DNA from: Septoria linicola
Lineage: Eukaryota; Ascomycota; Dothideomycetes; Mycosphaerellales; Mycosphaerellaceae
Reading direction: 5' to 3'
Assembly (NCBI GenBank): GCA_024114885.1
Contig: CP099422.1
Span: 248,001 to 312,000 of the forward strand
Length of the DNA: 64,000 nucleotides
Under the pieces are notes generated by a model. It did no database searches. It worked only from the letters and a program-made list of their open reading frames with translations, and had not been told where the DNA came from. Each line of letters starts with the position of its first letter. Position 1 is the stretch's first letter. The translations under genes were made by a program, and so were the position numbers. Of this stretch, positions 35,768 through 49,140 are shown piece by piece.

Positions 35768-36730
35768 CTCCTACTTATACTATATAGTTAGATCTTTCTA
35801 TAGATTATCTATAATACTTAAGTACTAGCTCTAATCTTAATTAGTTATTAAGTACTTGCTTTTTAGACTAATAACTAGATAGTACTAACTATTAATCTAA
35901 TAAACTTTCTATACTACTATCTCCTATAAAAAGGTAAAAGAAATACCTTCTATAAGATCTTCCTTCTCTCTTATATAGGAGTAGATTGTTTAGAACATAG
36001 ACTATCTAGTAAGTTGCCTTTATCCTTTCTTATAGCTAATTCTAATAGCTCTCTAGATTCCTTATAGCCTAGTCTCCTACTTAGTTATATTTTATATAGC
36101 TTCTTAGTTCCCTAATAGCCTTTAGAGTATACTATTCTTAGCTATAGGGATCTTATATTAAGCTAGAGAGTAGAGTAACTATATACTAGTAGAGAAGATA
36201 ATAGCTACTATAGAGGAGGTCTTTAATATTAACTAGTACTTAGCCTTAGAGAGTATCTAGTTTAGCTAAATACTATATAGTAATATTATAGTTAATAATA
36301 GGTCTAATATTAGTAAGGGTATTTAAGACTTTATAAAGTCTAACTAAGAAGGAGTTAAGTAACTAAAATCTTTCTTTTAAACTCCTCTTAGTTTAACTCT
36401 AAGGCTTAGAGTTATCTTTTATATATCTCTTATATAAGGTAGAGCTACCTTATAAACTCCTAAAACTATAGTCTATTCTTTAGCTTAGTAAGACTATCTA
36501 CTACTATCTCTTTTATATTTATATATTCTATAGAGATAAGTCTGTTCTACTAGAGCTTTCTTATAGTATTATATAAGATATTAATATATTTAGACTTATT
36601 ATAAATATATAAGTCCTTAACTAGAGTAAGGGTAGCTTAGTTATTACCTTTTAGCTAAATTAGCCTAATTCTAGTAATAGTTTCCTAGTTACTAAGGATC
36701 CTTAGTTAGTAAGAACATTCTTCTACTAAC
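35768..36730 (-). pseudogene. A4 3' untranslated region and end of RNase H
   Basis: Mirror of the A2 region 19300-20270: untranslated 3' part, then the terminal RNase H segment. Interrupted by D at 36730; the neighbouring part resumes at 51297. Confidence 0.85.
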
Positions 36731-36860
36731 TAGACGTCGGAATAGGTAGGCCGAAACGGGTTAGTATATAGGTTAGGCTAGGTCTTAGCCTATCTATAGA
36801 AGATAGTAATAGGTATAGTACAAATACCTACTCTATACTTAGATAGGTTAGGCGAACAAA
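36731..36860. repeat. left terminal and subterminal repeats of D
   Basis: TIR TAGACGTCGGAATAGG, then repeated GGTTAG motifs (GGGTTAGTATATAGGTTAGG, later GATAGGTTAGGCG). Mirrors 51150-51288. Likely transposase-binding region, by analogy with other hAT elements. Confidence 0.75.
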
Positions 36861-37028
36861 AAATAGATATAATATAGGTTTTAAGTATAACTACGAAGAA
36901 GAATTATTCTAGTTAGTATCGACTATAAAAGGAAGTATATAATAGAGTAGTAAAGATAGAGAGAGAGATAATAGTAATAAGCGGAACGGATAGGCTAATC
37001 TAACGTCGACTTAAGTTTATAATATATA

Positions 37029-37048
37029 TAGTCGGTAGACGTAGTCGG
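37029..37048 (+). repeat. 13-bp repeat pair near the left end of D
   Basis: Two TAGTCGG cores starting at 37029 and 37042, 13 bases apart. Same array type as in the D introns. Confidence 0.85.
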
Positions 37049-37109
37049 TAGCTACGTTCTAGCTCTTAAAGCTTCTCTATAGAGCGTATTACGCTTTTAC
37101 GTACTTTAA

Positions 37110-38328
37110 CGCTATAATTTATCTATCTTTATAACCTCTTTATTATCGCTAATACTATTAAACTTTAAAAGGGCCTTGATTTCGTTTTTAACCTCCTTAT
37201 TCTACTTCTCGACTACCTCTATCTAATTACGAGTAAGTTCTAAATTAGGATAAAGAGTAGATACTTCTATAGTAAGTACTACTCTTATATTATACTTATA
37301 ATCGCGATATCGATATCGTAATAGTATAATATATATAAAGGTATCTAGATTATATATCCGATTATAGCGGTTCTAATAACGTATAATACTAAAATCTCGT
37401 TCGTATCTAGTACCTACTACTAGAATATATAGAATATCCTAGGCTATTTTCGATATAATAGGGAATATATTAGTAAGAGCTAGCTATATATCTATAGGAT
37501 CTATTCCTTCTATATATAAGAAGTCTACTTTCCGATAGCGCTCTAGTTCGTTATTAGGCTCGACTAAGGGGGCTACGTCTAGTACTAGTTAAGCTTTATT
37601 ATCGTCGCTATCGATCCTTATAGCGAAGGAGGTTAAGAAGCTTTATATACCTCGAGGCTACTATTTCGAAGCTTATATAGTACTAGATAAAGCTTTATAA
37701 TACTTTAACTACTCTACGCGTAATTTACTCTAGTAGAGATCTTCTAAACTATCGTTATCGAAAGCGCCTCGCTTCTAGAACATACTCTTAATTATAGAGT
37801 ATAGTAGTACTACTATACCGTAGTAGTCTCTAAACCGTTACTAGGTCCGTTAGTAATATTAAAAGAGCTTAGTATACGCTTTATCTAGTACCTTATAGAG
37901 TAAGACCTTCTAAGCCTCTTTCTTATACTTAAGTTTCTTGTCTACTTTGTCTAGAATATCGAAAAGAGAGTTATAGTAGCTAAGGACTAGATAGAAGCTA
38001 GGGCCCTTTATCGTACCGACGTAGGTAGTAGCCTAAGCGAAAGGTATAGTTAGAGACGTAAGGTATTCTAACCGTTACTAGTTAGTATTAGATAGTATAA
38101 GTATTAGTAGCGACTAACGCTTAATAAATTTATCGATAAAGTTACGTAGTCGACTAAAGCGAGATAGTATTATCGTAGTCGAGCTCTAACGGGTCCTTAC
38201 GTCTTATATTACTCGTAGTAGTCTCGTTATAAGATACTTTTACTAGCGTACGTAAGCCTTCGGATAGGGATATAGATTCTTTAGACGCTCTCTTTAGAGA
38301 TCTATAAAGCTCTCGAAACGCTAAGAAC
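37110..38328 (-). pseudogene. hAT transposase of D, C-terminal part
   Basis: Minus-strand frame with TAG/TAA as Gln/Trp. It includes KGPSFYLVLSYYNSLFDIL, then a region ending in the hAT C-terminal dimerisation domain at about 37290-37480: FPIISKIAQDIL (FPxLSxxAxDIL), VGTRYERDFSI (from VERxFS), then YNLDTFIYIILLRY. The reading ends near 37110 in a Lys-rich tail. N-terminal part is across A3 at 44631. Confidence 0.88.
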
Positions 38329-38605
38329 TATTAAAAGTAGAGAGCGTATTATATACTATATAATGTCAAGGAGAGTATAGCGTAGTAAAGAAGAATAGGG
38401 GATTAATCTTAAACTAACTTATATATATAGTATAGTAGTAATATGCTAGGAACTAAATACAAAGTTAATTAAGTTAGTTATCTAAGAAGAGAAGAAAGAG
38501 AAGTAAGATATACCTCTTACTAAGCCTTAGGTAGATACCTTAGGTATCTAGAACTATACTTAGAAGTCTATATCTAGACTAACTATCTAGGATACATTCT
38601 TAATA
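38329..38605 (-). repeat. A3 3' LTR
   Basis: 277 bp, inverted relative to A1; pair of 44349-44625. Confidence 0.95.
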
Positions 38606-39239
38606 CTCCTACTTATGCTATATAGTCAGATCTTTTAATAGATTATCTATAGTACTTAAATGCTAGTCCTAATCTTAATTAGTTATTAAGTACTTACTTT
38701 TTAGACTAATAACTAGATAGCACTAACTATTAATCTAATAAACTTTCTATACTACTATCTCTTATAAAAAGGTAAAAGAAATACCTTCTATAAGATCTTC
38801 CTCCTCTCTTATATAGGAGTAGATTGTTTAGGATATAGACTATCTAGTAAGTTACCTCTGTCCTTTCTTATAGCTAATTCTAATAGCTCCCTAGATTCCT
38901 TATAGCCTAGTCCTCTACTTAGTTATATTCTATATAGCTTCTTAGTTCCCTAATAGTCTTTAAGGTATACTATTCTTAGCTATAGGGATCTTATATTAAG
39001 CTAGGGAGTAGAGTAACTATATACTAGTAGAGGAGATAATAGCTACTATAGAGGAGGTCTTTAATATTAACTAGTACTTAGCCTTAGAGAGTGTCTAGTT
39101 CAGCTAGGTGCTATATAGTAATATTATAGTTAGTAATAGGTCTAATATTAGTAAGGGCATTTAGGACTTTATAAAGTCTAACTAAGAAGGAGTCAAGTAA
39201 CTAAAATCTTTCTTTTAGACTCCTCTTAGTTTAACTCTA

Positions 39240-42200
39240 AGGCTTAGAGTTATCTTTTATATATCTCTTATATAAGGTAGAGCTACCTTATAAACTCCTG
39301 AAACTATAGTCTATTCTTTAGCTTAGTAAGACTATCTACTATTATCTCTTTTATGTTTATATATTCTATAGAGATAAGTCTGTTCTACTAGAGCTTTCTT
39401 ATAGCATTATATAAGATATTAATATATTTAGACTTATTATAAATATATAAGTCCTTAACTAGAGTAAGGGTAGCTTAGTTATTACCTTTTAGCTAAATTA
39501 GCCTAATTCTAGTAATAGTTTCCTAGTTACTAAGGATCCTTAGTTAGTAAGAACATTCTCCTACTAACTCTAGGTATCTAAGCTCTCTTAAAAGAGTACT
39601 AAGGAACTATAACTGTTTTATATATACTCCTATAGCTATATATTTAGCTTCTATTATAGATATAGCTATAGATTTCTGCTTCTTACTTATCTAGAAGATT
39701 AGTATACTATAAAGGAAGAAGATATATCTAAGGATTAAGACTCTATTAGTCTTGTCTATTATATAGTTAGAGTTTATATATCTAGTAAGGAAGCCTTAAC
39801 TATTCCTTAAGTATCTTAGACTAAGGTCTAGGTTTAATCTTAGGTATCTAGTTAGCTTCTTTAGAGCCTTTATATATTCTACTATTAGATTACTAATATA
39901 GGAGCTTAATCTTCTAAGAGTAAATAAAATGTCTGGTCTTATAATAGTTACAAGCTATATCTATGTTCTAATAATAGATTAGTACTCCTATTTGTTATAT
40001 CTTTTATTATTTAGTCTAATAGGCTTTAGACTTTTATAGCTGTCTATTAGTAAAAGAGTTAGTAATATAGTCTCTTAACCTATTCCTATCTTAGCTAGGT
40101 TCTCTTAGATATAGTACTTCTAGTTAAGTTTTAGCTAGCCTTACTATCTGTTTCTTATTAGTCTTATTCTAAGAATCTTGTCTAGTTCTCTAAGATCTTT
40201 AATCTTAAAGATCTTACTAAGTTAGTCTTTAAACTAGAGTATATCTTCTAGTCTCTCTATAGTAATAGGTATATTATTAATATAGATTAGGATTATTAGG
40301 TCTTTCCTTTTCTTATAGATTAGAAGATATAGGTCTACTTCTAATTATCTAAATCCTATTCCTTTTAGCTTTAACATATATAGCTGATTCTAGTCTCTTA
40401 TAGCTTGCTTTAGCCTATAGAGACTCCTTAGAACTTATAAGACTATACTAGTTAGTAGGTTAATACCTAGTAGTAGGATTATATAGATGTCCTTATATAG
40501 GGTACTCTCTATAAATATATTGTTTATATCTACTTAGTATAGAACTAGGTCCTTCTTATAGACTATAGCTATAAATCCTCTTAGAGTATCCTACCTAACT
40601 ATAAGGGTAAAAGTTTCTATATAGTCTACTCTATACTTTTAGAAGAACTCTCTTATAACTAGTCTTGCCTTAAACTTTTTAATAGCTCTACTAAGCTTTC
40701 TCTTAATATTAAAGACCTATCTTAAGGTAACTAGGTTAGCTCCTTTTAGTAGGACTACTATAGTCTAGGTGTTATTACTTATAAGTATATCTAGCTTCTT
40801 CTAAATAGCTTCTTACTAGAGATAACTCTACTTAGGATTACTTACTACTTCCTTATAGTTCCTTAGGATTAGAACCTCCTATTTATATATTCCTACTTCT
40901 TTAGTAGCTAAGAATATAATCTCTTTAATTTCCTCTAAGAATTCTAGGTCCTATAAGATACCTAGGTTAATAGAGCTTATAGCTAAGAAAAAAGCCTAAT
41001 ACTCTAGGAGCATTTCTTTATCTAGCTAACTATTCTAATCTAGCTTAAGCCTAATTAGCTTTAGCTTCTAGTTAAATCTATTAAGTTCTTAGGATACTTT
41101 CCTCTTTCTAAGGGTTTGTCTTAGAGCTATCTACTCCTAATCTACCTCTATAGTTTCTTAGGTAGAATTCTTAGATTCTTTCTTAACTTTCCTTTAGTCT
41201 AGGAATTTTCTATACTCTCCTATATCTTCTAGTAGAGGTAGAAGTTATATAAAGAGTTTCTTTCCTTCCTAAACCTATACTAATAGCTAAGAGAGAGAAG
41301 GCTTCTACTAGCCTAGGCTAGAAGTACCTAGGGTACTCCTACTAGCTTATAGAGTAGGCTAGCTAATAGTTCTTAGCCTTCTAATAGGTCTTCTTTCTAG
41401 AGCTAAACTAGGGAGATTCTTAATCTTAATATTTAAGTCTAATTCTCTACCTAGCTTATCTTTAAAGAAGATTATATTAGTATACTACTTAATAGCCTTT
41501 ATATCTAGCTCCTAGAACTTCTATACCTTTACTATATTATTATAGTATCTAATAAACATAGTATCCTTTCCTCTATTTATTAGTTTATTACTCCTTATCT
41601 ACTAAGGCTATACTCTTATATCTATATATACTATAGCTCTATATCCCTATACCTTAAGGTAAGAGACTATTAGTTTAATTCTATTAAAAGCTTTATTAGG
41701 TAAGAGCTTAAATCCCTTAATATTAGGTCTATTTAGGAGCTTGTTCCTTATATATACCTATATTTTAAGAGCTTCTAGCTAAAATTTAATAGGTATCTTA
41801 CTTTCTTTAAGTATTACTCTAATAGAGGCCTCTAATATTTAGATAGACCTCTTAACTACTCTATTCTAGAGTAAATTATAGGCCTTAGTTAGCTTAAGAG
41901 TAATTCTAAAGTTCTTCTCCTACTATTTAATTAAAGTAGTAATCTCTCTAGCATTATTAGCTCTTATAGACTTAAGGAGTACTACTAACTACCTTTCTAC
42001 CTTAATCCTCTAGTTCTAAAGAGTAGTTAGTATATCTAATCTAGCCTTAAGTAGAAATGCCTATTTCTTTCTTAAGAAGTTATTAATAATCTTAAGCTAC
42101 TATATAAAACCTTTTACTAATAATAGTAATAGTCTATAGATATCTACTAATATAAGGGCTAGTCTTTTAGGTCTTCTCTCTATAGACTTGCCTAGGTACT

Positions 42201-44060
42201 TCTTTATCTTACCTATTATATAGATCCTATACTTATACTCTTCCTAGTTAGGGATTAGAATTCTTTCCTTTAGGTTAGTAACTTTATAAAGGTTTAAGAG
42301 TAACCCTTTTCTAAAGTATATAAATCTTCTATACTATAGCTCCTACTATTTTAGGTCCTTCTCTAATAGGGTAGTATAGGTATTATTAACCTCTATAGGA
42401 TTATATAGTAAGTAATATAACTTTTCCTATAGGAGAGGTAATATCTTACTAATAAATAGAATACCTCTAACTAGCTTAGTCTTTATAACTATTTAGCTAT
42501 CTAGGAAGGTAAGAGTAAAATTAGGCTTCTAGACTCTAAATTACTTACTAAACTAATCCTATAATATAAGATTTACTCTAAGATTAGGAACAAATAGTAC
42601 CTTATTAAGTAGAACTTCTCCTCCTAAGATTCCCTTTATCTATACTAGTCTAGAATAGGTTATATAGAGGTATCCTCCTCCTACCTTAATCTATACTTTC
42701 TTCCTTAGTAGCTTTACTAATCTAAAGAAGAATAGTTAGTTAGTTATATAGGATAAGGTATAGGAATCTAAGAGCTATTCTTAAGGTAATAACTTGCCTT
42801 TAGCTTTAATTATAGAATAGGCCAACTTATCTTAGTTATTATCTTCTAATAGGGAATTATTATTACTTCTAGAACTAGAGTAAGTTCTAGAATTAGAACT
42901 AGAACTAGACTCCTAAGCTGAAAATCCTTTCTTTAGAAGCTTTCTAGACTTTTCTATTCTCTAAAGCTACTTGCCTATTTTCTAGACAACCTTCTTTAGC
43001 TTATTATATAATAATAACTTATAGACAGCTTTCTTAATATATCTAGTATTCTTTAGTAAAGAGGATCTTCTAACTCTCTCTCTAAGGAATAATCCCTAAG
43101 GGTCTTTCTAGTTCTTAGTACTATTTCTCTACTAGGATAGTTTCTTAGTAGTAGGGAGGTTAGGATAATCTTTTAACTAGTGCTTCCCTTTCTTATAGAC
43201 CTAGTATATTAGTAGGGACTTTCCTTAGTAGAGCTGCCTAGAATAGAATATAGCTAAACCTATATCTATCTTATCTAGATTGTCTCTTACCTCTTAGAAC
43301 TTAAGTAGAAGGAGAATAGTATCTATATCTAAGGATAGTTAGGTTATAATAGTATCCTTAGCTACTTAGTATAATATAGGTAGGGACTATAGGAGATGTT
43401 TTAGCCTTTTCTCTTAGCTCTAGTAGTAAGCTTCCTAAGAATTAATCTTAGTAATCCTCTTACCTAGGCCTCTAAGATATCTCTATACTTCCCTAATTAT
43501 CTTATTAGGTAATATCCTAAATATAATAAACTACTTAATTAGACCTATAGTATAGGACTTTAGGACTCTATTATACTTGTTCTAGAGAATTACTTATATC
43601 TTAGCTACTAGTATAGTAATATACTATATCTCTAGCTCTATCTTATTATCTTTACTAATACTATATCTAATACTAAACCTATATACTATATTGTCTTTTA
43701 AGAAGTATTAATTCTAAGTAATATATATCTAGAGACTAGTATCCTACTAAACTATATATAGGTTCCCTCTAATAATTAGTTAGCTAATTGCCTAGAACTA
43801 GTCCTTCCTTTCTAGCTTATCTATCTATAGCTTAAACTATCTCTTCTAGTTAGTTCTGTCTAGGATTAGAATCCTTTAGCTCTTCTTATCCTCTTAGTCT
43901 ATTATAGAAATAGGTAAATAGAATAAATAAGTAGTAGAATGCTTTAGACTAGCTAAGGATTCTAGAGAAGAGTAATTTCTTATAGTAAGGAGACTAGCTC
44001 TAAAGGATAGGGATTCCTTATATTTAGGAAATTACTAAGACTCAGATCTTTCTCTCTTAG
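39240..44060 (-). pseudogene. A3 copia polyprotein
   Basis: Full-length polyprotein relic on the minus strand: Gag with zinc knuckle near 43160-43210, protease-like motif near 42745-42770, integrase at about 41700-42200, RT with the former YVDD box as NN near 40270-40285, RNase H at about 39240-39800. Stops at former Gln/Trp codons throughout; many more original codons survive than in A1. Confidence 0.85.
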
Positions 44061-44348
44061 TAGAGTTTCTATTACTAGGTAGTAGGAAGGCTAAGTAGCC
44101 TCTTCTAACTCTAGTAATACTAGGTGCAATAGTAGAGAACTAGGTAGGTATTAATAAAGCAGAAATATACTACTGTCTTATAGAGATCTTTACTAACTTA
44201 TATACTACTAGGTACAAACTAGCTTCGTTAGTAATATAGTTAGAGAAACTTCTAGGCCCTAAATGTTTTCTATAAACTATAAGGGATACAAGTAACCTAT
44301 ACTAATATAGGTTGCTCCTATTTAGTATACAAACCTAGGCTTATAACC

Positions 44349-44625
44349 TATTAAAAGTAGAGAGCGTATTATATACTATATAATGTTAAGGAGGGTATAG
44401 CGTAGTAAAGAAGAATAGGGGATTAATCTTAAACTAACTTATATATATAGTATAGTAGTAATATACTAGGAACTAAATATAAAGTTAATTAAGTTAGTTA
44501 TCTAAGAAGAGAAGAAAGAGAAGCAAGATATACCTCTTACTAAGCCTTAGGTAGATGCCTTAGGTATCTAGAACTATACTTAGAAGTCTATATCTAGACT
44601 AACTATCTAGGATATATTCTTAATA
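44349..44625 (-). repeat. A3 5' LTR
   Basis: 277 bp. The primer site and leader hairpin follow on the minus strand (44348 downwards; hairpin 44291-44316). Confidence 0.95.
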
Positions 44626-44630
44626 AGAAC

Positions 44631-46200
44631 TAGAGTTTACCTATACTATAAACCTATAGACCTAGGACGATTAATAAGCGCCGACTATACTTACCGACTA
44701 CGATCGTCGACTATAACTATAATATACCTTAAATAAAAGTTTAGGTAGTCCTTTAAGAGAAGCTACTATATTAGTCTTTTAAAACCTTTCTAGAGCTCGT
44801 TAATCTTTCTTATCGTCCTAAAACTCTTATAGATCGTTAATTAGTATTATTTATAGTTATATAAAAAAGGCCTTTATAGTAAGCTATATTATATAAGTAA
44901 AATATAGAAACCGTTCTAGAATCGTAGCTAGCGTAGTAGGCTTAATAGCCTTAATATTAGAGAAGAGATTTACCTTGTCTAGTTAAATATCTAGTACTAC
45001 CGGCTCTACGAGCTCTTCGATCGAAATAGAAGGCTTTACGATTTTTACGCTATACTCTATTAAGTAAAGGCCGATAGCCTTAATACTAGCTTACGTTAGT
45101 ACTAATCGAATAGATACTAGTAAGACGTATATAGATCTATAGAGTATACTATTGTTTCTAGCGTTATCGTATATAAGAGCGATTAGTCGGTCTCTAAGGC
45201 TAAACCTTTATAATATATTAAAGAGTAATTTCGAAAGTCGCTCTCTAGTATATCTACTAGTAACGTAGGGAAAGTCTAATATCGTCTCGTACTATACCTA
45301 TTTAGCGTCGATCTAGTAGGTATAGATAGTAAGGAATAAAGCTTTTATACCGCTAGACTACTAGCCGTCGACTACGATAGTAACCTTAGAGGTTCTAGCT
45401 AGTATAGCCTTTAGATCTTCCTCGGACCTCTCTTAAACCTCTTAAAGAAGAGCCTTAATCGTCTTACTAGAGTAGAAAGGTATTTCGAGACTAGAGTTAA
45501 GATATATATATATATAGTAGACTATAGGATTCTCGAAGAAATTAAGTAGTAGGCTATATACTATAATTATTTACGTAGATACTATAGAGAAGTTATTAAT
45601 ACTTAGGTCTAGGTCGCTAAGGTAACCCTTACGATTTCGAGCCTAACTATATAAGCTTAATAACGTAGTTAGTAAACATAGTCGGTAGGAACTTATATAA
45701 TAGTCTTTATACTACTAGATATACTCTAGTAGTATCTCCTTTCTCTTAAATACCTATACGTACTCCTTAGTTCGAAAGTAAGAACTAAGACTACTTATAC
45801 TAATATAGAGGCCTAGATAGGCTAAAGAGGTCTCGTAACCTTAGTAGACTACTTTTAGCGAGGTATTCTCGATATTAATCCTCTAGTCGAAAAACTTCTA
45901 GACCTAGAAGGAATAGGTACTCTCCTATTTAATAGGTATAGTCTTTTATATCTTAAACTTATATTTATAGCGACCTTATACCTCCTACTATCGTCGTATA
46001 TACTAGTCTCTAAAGTCCGTTTTATACTCTTTCTACTATAGATATACCCTATTTACTTAAGTCTAGTCTAGAGAAGACGTAGGTATATTAATTAGAATTT
46101 TAGAGGTAGTAGGTAGTCTACTAGAGCTCTACTCTAATACTATATATCGTAGCGTAGAGAGTACTATCGGACTAGATTCGAATTATAAAGAGTCTCTAAA
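44631..46200 (-). pseudogene. hAT transposase of D, N-terminal and catalytic part
   Basis: Minus strand. Starts with a basic, possibly zinc-binding segment (RYKYKFKI..., where BED-like Cys may now be Tyr) at about 45950, then helical sequence, then the hAT catalytic core: VTIVVDGQQSSGIKALFLTI at 45340-45395 (matching xxTDGWTSxN), IDAKxVxYETILDFPYV, then LIALIYDNARNNS at 45150-45185 (the conserved DNAxNN). Start not determined. An intron is likely at 44662-44727. Split by A3 at 44625. Confidence 0.88.
44662..44727 (-). other. probable intron in the D transposase, with three 13-bp repeats
   Basis: Minus strand: GTATAT donor, a TTAATC branch-like site and CCTAG acceptor; 66 bp. On the plus strand the repeat cores lie at 44681, 44694 and 44707 (last one TCGACTA), exactly 13 bases apart. 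Confidence 0.65.
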
Positions 46201-46905
46201 AACGCTATCTTAATATCGTTATCTTAGTCGAGTACTAGACCTAAGTCCTCTAGTAGCTAGCGATAGATTTCGCTATAAAGGTAGCGTGTTTATAGGTAGT
46301 AGTATTAAAACTAGAAGAGTTAAAGAAGATAAAGGCAGACTAAATTATAAAAGTAAGAAAGAGGAGAGCCCTAGACTATCTATAAAATACGCTATAACTT
46401 TACCCTAGTACGACGTCTATAGTAGTTCTTATCTATAGAGAAGCCTAAATTATACTAATTAGACGTAGTGAAGCCCCTTGTCCGCTAACGATAAACTAGT
46501 TAAGAACTCGGTACTAATCTCTAGATTAAGTACGCTAGGATCTATTAGATTCGTAATAATAGACGAAAAGCTAATACTAGCTCGCTCGCTCTTAAATCTA
46601 GCTTAAACTAGACTCTCGACTATAGCTTTAAGTAAAGTCTCTTCCTTATTAAGTATATATTGTTTATTAAATATACTATAGGTAAGCTTTACGTTTTGTC
46701 TCTACTATATAGATATAGTAGGTATAGAGAATCCGTAGGTATTCTAATCGTAGTTAGTAGGAATTAGCTATCTAAGATACTCGATAAGGATTAAGAAGTA
46801 ATTAACGAAGGAGGGCTTCTAGCTAAGAACATTACGTAGTATAGCCTAGTGTTCTATCTAAAAGATATCGTAGGGTATAGGCAAAACGCTATTAGTAATA
46901 TACGA

Positions 46906-46968
46906 CTATAGTTAATTAGTATATAGTCGGTAAATATAGTCGGCGCTTAAGATAGCTAGTAGACATAC
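46906..46968 (-). other. probable intron 2 of the second D gene, with 13-bp repeat pair
   Basis: Minus strand: GTATGT donor, TACTAAT branch, ACTATAG acceptor; 63 bp. TAGTCGG cores on the plus strand at 46924 and 46937, that is in inverse orientation to the transcript. Confidence 0.75.
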
Positions 46969-47506
46969 CTTAACTTAGACTTCTAGTACTAATGTCTAAA
47001 GTAAGACAGCTAGACCTCGAAGCCGTAGTATCGTAAAAGAGGAGCTCTATATTATATTAGTAGATAGGAGTTTCTAATAGATAAGAAGACTTACGCTATC
47101 GCTATATACTTATATAGCTATAAGTTTGTCTAGCGCTTTAATCTTAGACTAGAACTCGCCGATTGCCTTATACTAGTATTAATAAGTCGCTCTACTATAG
47201 TTAGTAGAGCCTAGCGTACTAGTAGATAGCTTAATAGCGTACTTAGCCTAAATGTCCTTCTCTTAAGACAAGCTTAGTAGGTTATCGATAATAACGTTTA
47301 TAGAGTTTCTTTTTAACTTAGAAGGATCTAATAGTACCTAAACCTATATACTACTATCTTCCTTTTCGAATTCTTCTAATATACCTTCTTTTCTCTTAAT
47401 CTTCCTATATAGAAGGTAGAGCTCGATATACTAACCTTCTTTATCTTCCTAAGCGAGATCTTTAGGAGATTTCTTTTCCTCTACCTTCTTAAGAGCCTTC
47501 CTCTCT

Positions 47507-47583
47507 CTATATAATATTAGCGCCGACTATATACGCCGACTACGTTTACCGACTATATATATAATAGTATAATAGAGACTTAC
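47507..47583 (-). other. probable intron 1 of the second D gene, with three 13-bp repeats
   Basis: Minus strand: GTAAGT donor, GCTAATA branch-like site, TATATAG acceptor; 77 bp. Repeat cores (CCGACTA on plus) at 47523, 47536 and 47549, exactly 13 apart. Confidence 0.8.
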
Positions 47584-47920
47584 CGTTATTTAGTAAAGCT
47601 TGCCTTATAGACTAGTTTCTATTAATTAATATACGTCTTCTATACGTCCTTATCGAGGCTGTCTTACCCTAGTAGTATAGCTATTTACTTTACCTTAAAA
47701 CGACTAAAAGCTTGATTCTTTACTTTACGTTTTCGGTCTACTTTAGCTCTATCTTCGTCTATAGCTTAAGTACGTACGCGGTCGCGTAGTATATTTAGAT
47801 TGATCGAGTAGTCTTTAATATCCTTTCTTATTATAGTAAGTCTTATACGTTTCGCCTCGAGTTTAGGAAGAGACTCTACTTTATACTTCTAACGTACTAT
47901 TTCTAGGACAATTAGTATTA

Positions 47921-49140
47921 AAAGTGTCGCGTTCGATAGCTATAACGGTTATCTACTAAATAGTAGTAGAATTAGGTAGGTTAGATAAGTAATAGTAATA
48001 TACGACGAATTTAGTTATAAGTATAGGTAGTTAGAAAGCGAGGTTTAGAATTTATAGAAAGTAGAGAAATCTAGAGTCTAAGGGCTAACTAAGTAGGAGT
48101 AACGTTAAGGTAGGTCGCCTCTAGATACTTTAATATAGCTTTTTAGATAATATTAGTTATTAGTATATATAGTCGGTACTTTACTATTAGATTATATCTT
48201 AGTATAGGCTAATATATCTACTAAGTCCGCCTATCCTAGGTCTCTATAGTATATCTACTAGATAGAAGAAAGATTACTTTAAAAAGAGAGGTATAGGCTA
48301 ATTATATAAGACTAATAGTAGATTATAGAGACCTAGCTTAAAGAGCTTTTATTCTAAAAAGGATATCTTAACTTCTTAAGAAGTACTTACTTATTTATAC
48401 TTACCTTTTCTACTATATATAACCTTATATATTAGCTAGAGATATTATAATTTTAGCTATTATATTAAGAACTATCCTATCGATCTATAGACTAGGTTTA
48501 AAACTCTTTAAGCTACTTAATAAGTTAATAGGCTTAATAGATTACTAAAATAGTATAAATCCTAAGAATCCTATAGTATATATTAATAGAATAAATATTT
48601 AGTTTTAAGATATTTTAAAGCCTAATAACGAGATACTACTATTAAGTCTATTATAGAGAAAGTTTTTCTTTAGATTTAGAAGATTCTACTAATCTTTTAG
48701 AACTAGCCTTTTTAATTAGTCTTAGAAAAGAGAGAGAGTATTACTATATTATATTTATATATTTTATACTACCTAGTATATATAGTAAAAATATTCTCTT
48801 CTCTAGTATTATAGATAATTTATTATTAATAGAATAGGCCTTAGTTTAGTATAACTTAGAACTAATAGCTTATTTTGTATTATACTATACTAATATCTAA
48901 TTATATAGATCTAGTAAACTAATATCGACTATAACTATCCTCTAGTTCTACGCTTCTAGAATTAATTAAGATAAGATTTATAGTCGGTAATCGTAGTCGG
49001 TAGTAGTTTTCCTAGTATAGTACTTTCCTATTTAGGTATAGACGTAGGATCTAGTAAGTTTCTTAGTATCTCTTTAGACTCGAGGTTCTATAGCTTATAG
49101 CGTCTTAGCAAGTTTTAGTATCTTTCTAACTACCTACTTC
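47921..49140. other. divergent spacer in D
   Basis: About 1.2 kb between the minus-strand gene and the first histone-like gene. Very AT-rich and CpG-poor between 48330 and 48900. A TAGTCGG core lies at 48169 and a 13-bp pair at 48981/48994. No coding frame seen. It probably holds a bidirectional promoter, as divergent genes face away from it. Confidence 0.55.
48981..49000 (+). repeat. 13-bp repeat pair upstream of the first H3-like gene
   Basis: TAGTCGG cores at 48981 and 48994; not inside a recognisable intron, although an unseen leader intron is possible. Confidence 0.8.

Larger units (their letters stand above)
38329..44625 (-). mobile_element. copia element A3 (minus, uninterrupted, 6,297 bp)
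   Basis: The only whole, unsplit copy of family A in the window, inserted in the D transposase with TSD AGAAC (38324-38328 and 44626-44630). LTRs 38329-38605 and 44349-44625. It keeps more CA/TG dinucleotides than A1 or B, so it is less mutated and probably younger. Reading the minus strand: Gag, protease, integrase, RT, RNase H. Confidence 0.95.
46460..47920 (-). pseudogene. unidentified second gene of D (about 430 codons, two introns)
   Basis: Minus-strand frame upstream of the transposase. Exon 1 (47920-47584) is basic (LEAKRIRLTIIRKDIKDYS, KVDRKRKVKNQAF). Exon 2 (47506-46969) is acidic and Lys-rich (KKVEEKKSPKDLA...), with STSTLGSTNYSRATY and FQSKIKALDKLIAI. Exon 3 (46905-46460) follows in one frame to about GLHYV before a TAA. 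Introns at 47507-47583 and 46906-46968. I see no known domain. It may be an accessory transposition protein or cargo. It could also be an upstream exon set of the transposase, since both are on one strand. Confidence 0.6.

Noticed and set aside
35492..44625. 35492-44625 as one or more independent A elements formed by adjacent LTRs
   Set aside because: LTR pairing by TSDs and the shared 1-bp deletion shows that 35492-35767 belongs with 56064-56339 and 38329-38605 with 44349-44625.
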